From the NCBI RefSeq assembly GCF_023715415.1, contig NZ_JAMBOB010000008.1, positions 186,001 to 250,000 of the forward strand: 64,000 nucleotides of DNA, written 5' to 3'. The stretch comes from Neobacillus niacini. GTDB taxonomy: Bacteria; Bacillota; Bacilli; Bacillales; Cytobacillaceae. Below, in pieces: positions 59,887 through 64,000 of the stretch. The number at the start of each line of letters is the position of its first letter. Position 1 is the stretch's first letter. A program made the translations under genes and the position numbers. The notes under the pieces were generated by a model. That model searched no databases and was not told where the DNA came from. It worked only from the letters and a program-made list of their open reading frames with translations.

Positions 59887-60828
59887 ATGAAAAGTGACCA
59901 ACTTATTTTGAATAACCATCAATCGTCTCCCGCTGACTTGGCCAAAAGTAAGAAAAAGAAAATGAATGGCAGAATGATGGCGTATTATCTTATGGTCATT
60001 CCGGCTGCATTGCTATTCTTTGCCTTTCATACGTTTCCTGCGATTCAAGGGATTTATTATTCCTTTACAAACTGGAATGGGATTAACCTTGACTACGATT
60101 TTGTGGGTTTTAAAAATTATATTAACTTGTTTAAGGATACCGCTGTTCGAGATTCTTATTTATTTACCTTTAAATTTGCTATCTTTGCAGGCGTTTTAGT
60201 CAATATAATTAGTTTGGCAGTTGCCATTGGACTGAATGCAAAAATCAAGGGAAGGAATTTCTTTAGAGCTGTATACTTCCTGCCTAATATATTGAGTGTG
60301 TTGATTGTAGGTTTTATTTTTAACTTTGTTTTTACGAGCATTATTCCTAATCTTGGGGAGAAGTACCAAATTGAATTTTTGACTGAAAATATCCTTGGTA
60401 ATGCTAACCTTGCCTGGATTGGCATCTTGATTGTATTTATCTGGCAATCATGTGCCTTCAATATTATTTTGTACTTATCAGGACTGCAGACTGTTCCGCA
60501 CGAACTGTATGAAGCTTCTAGCCTCGATGGGGCCAATCGCTGGCAGCAATTCTGGAAAATTACTTTTCCGGTGATTGCTCCCTTCTTTACCATCAATATG
60601 GTTTTGGCTATGAAAAATGCCCTAATGGTATTTGATCAGATCGTAGCAATGACAGGAGGAGGGCCAGGGACGGTCACTACATCCATTTCGTATCTAATTT
60701 ATACGGGTGGATTAGCCGGTGGAGAGTTTGCCTTCCAATCTGCAAATGGCGTTATCTACTTTATTGTCATTATGGCTATCTCGGTATTCCAGCTTAAAGT
60801 TCTACAAAAAAGGGAGATGGATATGTAA
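59887..60828 (+). CDS. ABC importer permease 1 (MsmF-like)
   Basis: 313 residues, six or so helices after a cytoplasmic N-terminal ~30 residues. The ATPase-contact EAA loop reads HELYEASSLDGANRWQQFWK then ITFPVIAP, typical of carbohydrate-uptake-1 permeases of the MalF type. GGGAG precedes the ATG. It overlaps the next gene by one base (TAATG). Confidence 0.92.
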   Translation: MKSDQLILNNHQSSPADLAKSKKKKMNGRMMAYYLMVIPAALLFFAFHTFPAIQGIYYSFTNWNGINLDYDFVGFKNYINLFKDTAVRDSYLFTFKFAIFAGVLVNIISLAVAIGLNAKIKGRNFFRAVYFLPNILSVLIVGFIFNFVFTSIIPNLGEKYQIEFLTENILGNANLAWIGILIVFIWQSCAFNIILYLSGLQTVPHELYEASSLDGANRWQQFWKITFPVIAPFFTINMVLAMKNALMVFDQIVAMTGGGPGTVTTSISYLIYTGGLAGGEFAFQSANGVIYFIVIMAISVFQLKVLQKREMDM

Positions 60829-61646
60829 TGAGAGAAAGAACAAACTGGCCTGTCACGATATTCATAGCATTAGGTTCGGTGGCTATTCTAATCCCTTTGT
60901 ATATTTCGATTTCAATTGCACTAAAGAATCCACAGGAACTCGCAGAGTCAGCCCTATCACTCCCGCTTAATTTTCATTGGGAGAACTTTACAAAAGCGAT
61001 TGAAGTGACCAATTTCTTTAACGCCTTCAAGAACAGTTCAATTATTACAATCTTCACATTGGTGTTTACATTACTAACTAACTCACTGGTAGCCTATGGC
61101 ATTGCCAGAAATATGCACCGAAAATTATTTAGAAATTTGTATTATTACTTTGTAAGTGCCTTATTCATTCCGTTTCCAATCATCATGCTGCCGATTGTGA
61201 AACAAACATCAGCACTAGGTCTCAATAATACAGCTGGCTTGATTTTGCTCTATGTGGTATATGGAATGGCAATGAATATCTTTATTTATGTTGGCTATAT
61301 CCGTTCTATTCCTATTGAACTGGAAGAGGCTGCCATTGTTGATGGCTGCAGTACATGGGGCGTATTCTGGAAGGTGATTTTCCCTTTATTAACACCTATA
61401 AACGCAACAGTCGGAATTTTGACTTGTCTATGGGCATGGAATGACTTCTTGCTCCCGCTGGTCATCTTGAGTGACTCGGCTGATGCAACATTGCCGCTTG
61501 TTCAATATGTTTTCCAAACAGAATTTGGAGCAGATTATAACTTGGCATTTGCTTCTTACCTAATGGCGATGGCTCCGATGGTTATTGTCTATCTGTTTGC
61601 ACAAAAATGGATTATTGGCGGGGTTGTAAAAGGAGCAATAAAATAA
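60828..61646 (+). CDS. ABC importer permease 2 (MsmG-like)
   Basis: 272 residues, six helices. The EAA loop reads IPIELEEAAIVDGCSTWGVF then WKVIFPLLTP, the MalG-type signature. It completes the membrane part of the importer. No ATPase gene is in the operon, so a shared MsmK/MsmX-type ATPase encoded elsewhere is expected to power it. Confidence 0.92.
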   Translation: MRERTNWPVTIFIALGSVAILIPLYISISIALKNPQELAESALSLPLNFHWENFTKAIEVTNFFNAFKNSSIITIFTLVFTLLTNSLVAYGIARNMHRKLFRNLYYYFVSALFIPFPIIMLPIVKQTSALGLNNTAGLILLYVVYGMAMNIFIYVGYIRSIPIELEEAAIVDGCSTWGVFWKVIFPLLTPINATVGILTCLWAWNDFLLPLVILSDSADATLPLVQYVFQTEFGADYNLAFASYLMAMAPMVIVYLFAQKWIIGGVVKGAIK

Positions 61647-61671
61647 ACAGTTTTAGGAGTTGTTTTTTAGA

Positions 61672-63873
61672 ATGGCTATTCACTATAATACTGAAACTAA
61701 AACGTTTCATTTAAAAGCGAAAGATACAAGCTATGTTCTCGGAGTCTTGCGTGATGGCTACCTTGTTCATTATTACTGGGGTAAAGGGATTGGCGAGTAT
61801 CGCCACGCCAATTTCCTTCAGTTTGTTGATCGCGGATTCTCCGGAAATCCGTATCAACAAAAGGATGACAGGACGTTTTCACTGGATACCCTTCCTCAGG
61901 AATATCCGCAATATGGGAATACTGATTTTAGGAAACCAGCCTATCAGGTTCAATTGGAAAATGGGTCGACGGTATCTGACTTACGCTTTGTGTCCCATAA
62001 GATTTTTCAAGGTAAAGCGCCATTAGAAGGTCTGCCAGCCACCTATGTAGAAGGTGCAGAAGAGGCGGAAACGCTTGAAATTACGATGGAGGACACGCTA
62101 ATCGGGTTAAAAGTGATTTTAAGTTATACCGTATTTGAACAGTTGAATGTTATCATACGCTCTGTGCGATTTGTGAATGAAGGTTTAGAGTCAGTAAAAT
62201 TACTGCAAGCGTTAAGTGTGAATGTCGATTTTCGTGATGCAGACTTCGATTTCTTACACCTCCATGGTGCCCATGTAAAAGAAAGACATATCGAGCGGAA
62301 ACCATTGCGACATGGAATTCAGTCTGTGGAAAGTACAAGAGGGGCAAGTAGTCATCAGCATAATCCGTTTATCGCCCTTCTTAGAAAAGATACGACAGAA
62401 GATAGCGGCGAAGTGTATGGATTTAACTTCGTATACAGTGGGAATTTCCTAGCACAGGCGGAAGTGGACCAATTTAGTAATACGAGAGTGACGATGGGTA
62501 TCAATCCGTTTGATTTTAGCTGGAAATTAGATGCGGGTGAGAGTTTTCAAGCACCAGAGGTAGTCATGGTTTATTCATCTGAAGGTCTTGGAGATATGTC
62601 ACGGACGTATCATGAATTATACCGTACCCGCTTAGTGAGAGGAACTTACCGGGATAAAGAACGTCCAATCTTGGTCAACAACTGGGAAGCGACATATTTT
62701 GATTTTAATGAAGATAAAATTCTTGAAATTGCCAAAGCGGGCAATGAACTAGGTATCGAATTATTTGTTTTGGACGATGGCTGGTTTGGAAAGCGTGATG
62801 ATGACCGATCATCGCTGGGAGATTGGTTTGTAGATCATAAAAAACTACCTAATGGGTTGAATGCACTTGCAAGCAACGTTAAAGACATGGGATTGGAATT
62901 CGGACTATGGTTTGAACCAGAAATGATTTCAGTTGATAGTGATCTGTACCGTGAGCATCCTGATTGGTGCCTTAATGTCCCTGGCAGAAGCCGTTCTGAG
63001 AGCAGGAATCAGCTTATATTAGATTTCTCTAGAGAAGATGTTTGTGAAGAAATAACGAAGCGGGTTTGCGATATTTTAGCAAGTGCTCCTATTTCCTATG
63101 TAAAATGGGACATGAATCGCCATATGACCGAAATTGGTTCCGCTCTACTTCCTGCTGATCGCCAAAGGGAAACGGCTCACCGTTATATGCTAGGTTTATA
63201 TAAAGTAATGGATAAAATAACAACCAGCTTCCCAGAGGTATTATTTGAAAGCTGCTCTGGCGGCGGCGGAAGATTTGATCCAGGAATTCTTTACTATATG
63301 CCGCAAACCTGGACAAGTGATAATACGGATGCCGTATCTCGTCTGCAAATTCAGTACGGTACGAGTTTAGTGTATCCAATCGTATCGATGGGAGCCCATG
63401 TCTCCGCTGTGCCAAACCATCAGGTTCATCGCAGTACATCCATGGAAATGCGCGGTGATGTTGCGATGTCCGGAAATTTAGGGTATGAACTCGATTTAAC
63501 CAAGTTGTCTGAAGAGGAAAAGGAAATTGTCAAACAACAGGTTGCTTCTTATAAAGAAATTAGAAGATTGATTCAGTTTGGTGATTTCTATCGCTTAAAA
63601 AGTCCTTTTGAAGGGAACGAAACAGCGTGGCTGTTTTCAAATAAGGAAAAGACCGAAGCAATGGTATTTTACTTCCGAGTTTTGGCAGAGGCAGCAGCAC
63701 CATTTGCTTTCTTGAAGCTAAAGGGCCTTGATGTTACGAAGCATTATCAAGTTATGGGAACAGACAATGTTTACGGCGGGGATGAACTCTCATACGCTGG
63801 GCTAACCATTCCAGCAGAATTGAAGGGTGATTTCCGAAGTCATGTTTGGCATTTGAAGGTGAATAAAGGATAG
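61672..63873 (+). CDS. aga: Alpha-galactosidase (GH36)
   Basis: 733 residues. GH36 features: nucleophile Asp480 in VKWDMNRHMTE and acid/base Asp550 in TWTSDNTDAVSRL, near-identical in position to the Geobacillus AgaA pair, plus LFVLDDGWFGKRDDD and ESCSGGGGRFDPGIL. It is cytoplasmic (no signal peptide) and hydrolyses terminal alpha-1,6-galactose from raffinose, stachyose or melibiose after uptake. TAGGAGT lies 11 bases before the ATG at 61672. Galactose goes to the Leloir operon; sucrose goes to the phosphorylase/kinase pair upstream. Confidence 0.94.
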   Translation: MAIHYNTETKTFHLKAKDTSYVLGVLRDGYLVHYYWGKGIGEYRHANFLQFVDRGFSGNPYQQKDDRTFSLDTLPQEYPQYGNTDFRKPAYQVQLENGSTVSDLRFVSHKIFQGKAPLEGLPATYVEGAEEAETLEITMEDTLIGLKVILSYTVFEQLNVIIRSVRFVNEGLESVKLLQALSVNVDFRDADFDFLHLHGAHVKERHIERKPLRHGIQSVESTRGASSHQHNPFIALLRKDTTEDSGEVYGFNFVYSGNFLAQAEVDQFSNTRVTMGINPFDFSWKLDAGESFQAPEVVMVYSSEGLGDMSRTYHELYRTRLVRGTYRDKERPILVNNWEATYFDFNEDKILEIAKAGNELGIELFVLDDGWFGKRDDDRSSLGDWFVDHKKLPNGLNALASNVKDMGLEFGLWFEPEMISVDSDLYREHPDWCLNVPGRSRSESRNQLILDFSREDVCEEITKRVCDILASAPISYVKWDMNRHMTEIGSALLPADRQRETAHRYMLGLYKVMDKITTSFPEVLFESCSGGGGRFDPGILYYMPQTWTSDNTDAVSRLQIQYGTSLVYPIVSMGAHVSAVPNHQVHRSTSMEMRGDVAMSGNLGYELDLTKLSEEEKEIVKQQVASYKEIRRLIQFGDFYRLKSPFEGNETAWLFSNKEKTEAMVFYFRVLAEAAAPFAFLKLKGLDVTKHYQVMGTDNVYGGDELSYAGLTIPAELKGDFRSHVWHLKVNKG

Positions 63874-63878
63874 GAAAT

Positions 63879-63930
63879 AAAGGGGCGGGTTCTGATGTGT
63901 TTTTATAAGCAGAAGACCTGCCCCTTTACT
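63879..63930 (+). terminator. Terminator of the raffinose-type operon
   Basis: AAAGGGGC.GGTTCT pairs with AGAAGACC.GCCCCTTT over a ~14-base loop, followed by ACTTTATC. The last 70 bases of the window show no further gene. Confidence 0.8.
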
Positions 63931-64000
63931 TTATCTGACTAATAAGTGTTTTCTTTATTGCTATTTTTAGAAGTTCAAACTCAAATTGACTTACCAGCCA

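Overview
The window looks like chromosomal DNA of a low-GC, Gram-positive, spore-former-type Bacillaceae (Bacillus, Neobacillus or Cytobacillus-like). The grounds are strong AGGAGG ribosome-binding sites, frequent GTG/TTG starts, a CymR-like box before a TcyP-type cystine transporter, a CcpA cre site, an scoAB / yxjC / yxjF-like ketone-body cluster, class II galT, and short dispersed palindromic repeats of a kind I associate with this family. I see no rRNA, tRNA, CRISPR array, prophage or insertion-sequence transposase. Most genes run on the + strand.

Layout. 1-6.4 kb: a HAAS-type membrane protein, an MFS exporter, and a five-gene envelope-stress operon (membrane protein with a His/Gly-rich loop, PspA, a degenerate M50B-type membrane protein, OmpR-type response regulator, histidine kinase). 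6.7-13.8 kb: cystine uptake (tcyP) and efflux functions, namely an ABC-2 exporter with its own TetR and an MMPL exporter with its own TetR. 14-15.6 kb: a LytS-like PAS histidine kinase. 15.9-21.3 kb: a ketone-body regulon (scoA, scoB, GntP permease, 3-hydroxybutyrate dehydrogenase, sigma-54 activator) with two well-formed -24/-12 promoters. 21.4-26 kb: an AraC regulator divergent from a heterodimeric ABC exporter. 26.2-32 kb: the Leloir operon galK-galE-galT-galM-galR. 32-34.8 kb: an NRDE protein, two small proteins and an M20 amidohydrolase. 35-42.4 kb: a PRD regulator with an ascorbate-type PTS, a phosphotriesterase-like hydrolase, a creatininase-like hydrolase, a KDGP-type aldolase and a SIS protein; its substrate is unknown and it is the best candidate for an uncharacterised pathway. 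42.7-49.4 kb: M20 peptidase, BrnQ, YciI, a 52-bp tandem repeat array, a membrane-anchored PstS-like protein and a Gfo/Idh oxidoreductase. 49.6-54.4 kb: a sugar-type ABC importer lacking a binding protein, with mtnK and mtnA. 54.8-63.9 kb: a raffinose-type operon (PfkB kinase, GH13_18 phosphorylase resembling sucrose 6F-phosphate phosphorylase, LacI regulator, ABC importer lacking an ATPase, GH36 alpha-galactosidase).

How they fit together. The alpha-galactosidase releases galactose, which the Leloir operon 30 kb away converts to glucose-1-phosphate. The sucrose half is handled by the kinase/phosphorylase pair. TAGTAAA-type repeats occur before both galK and the kinase gene, so shared GalR control is possible. 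The ketone-body genes appear to be switched by sigma-54 and its activator with CcpA repression. Functions are assigned from motifs and remembered family features only; no database search was possible.
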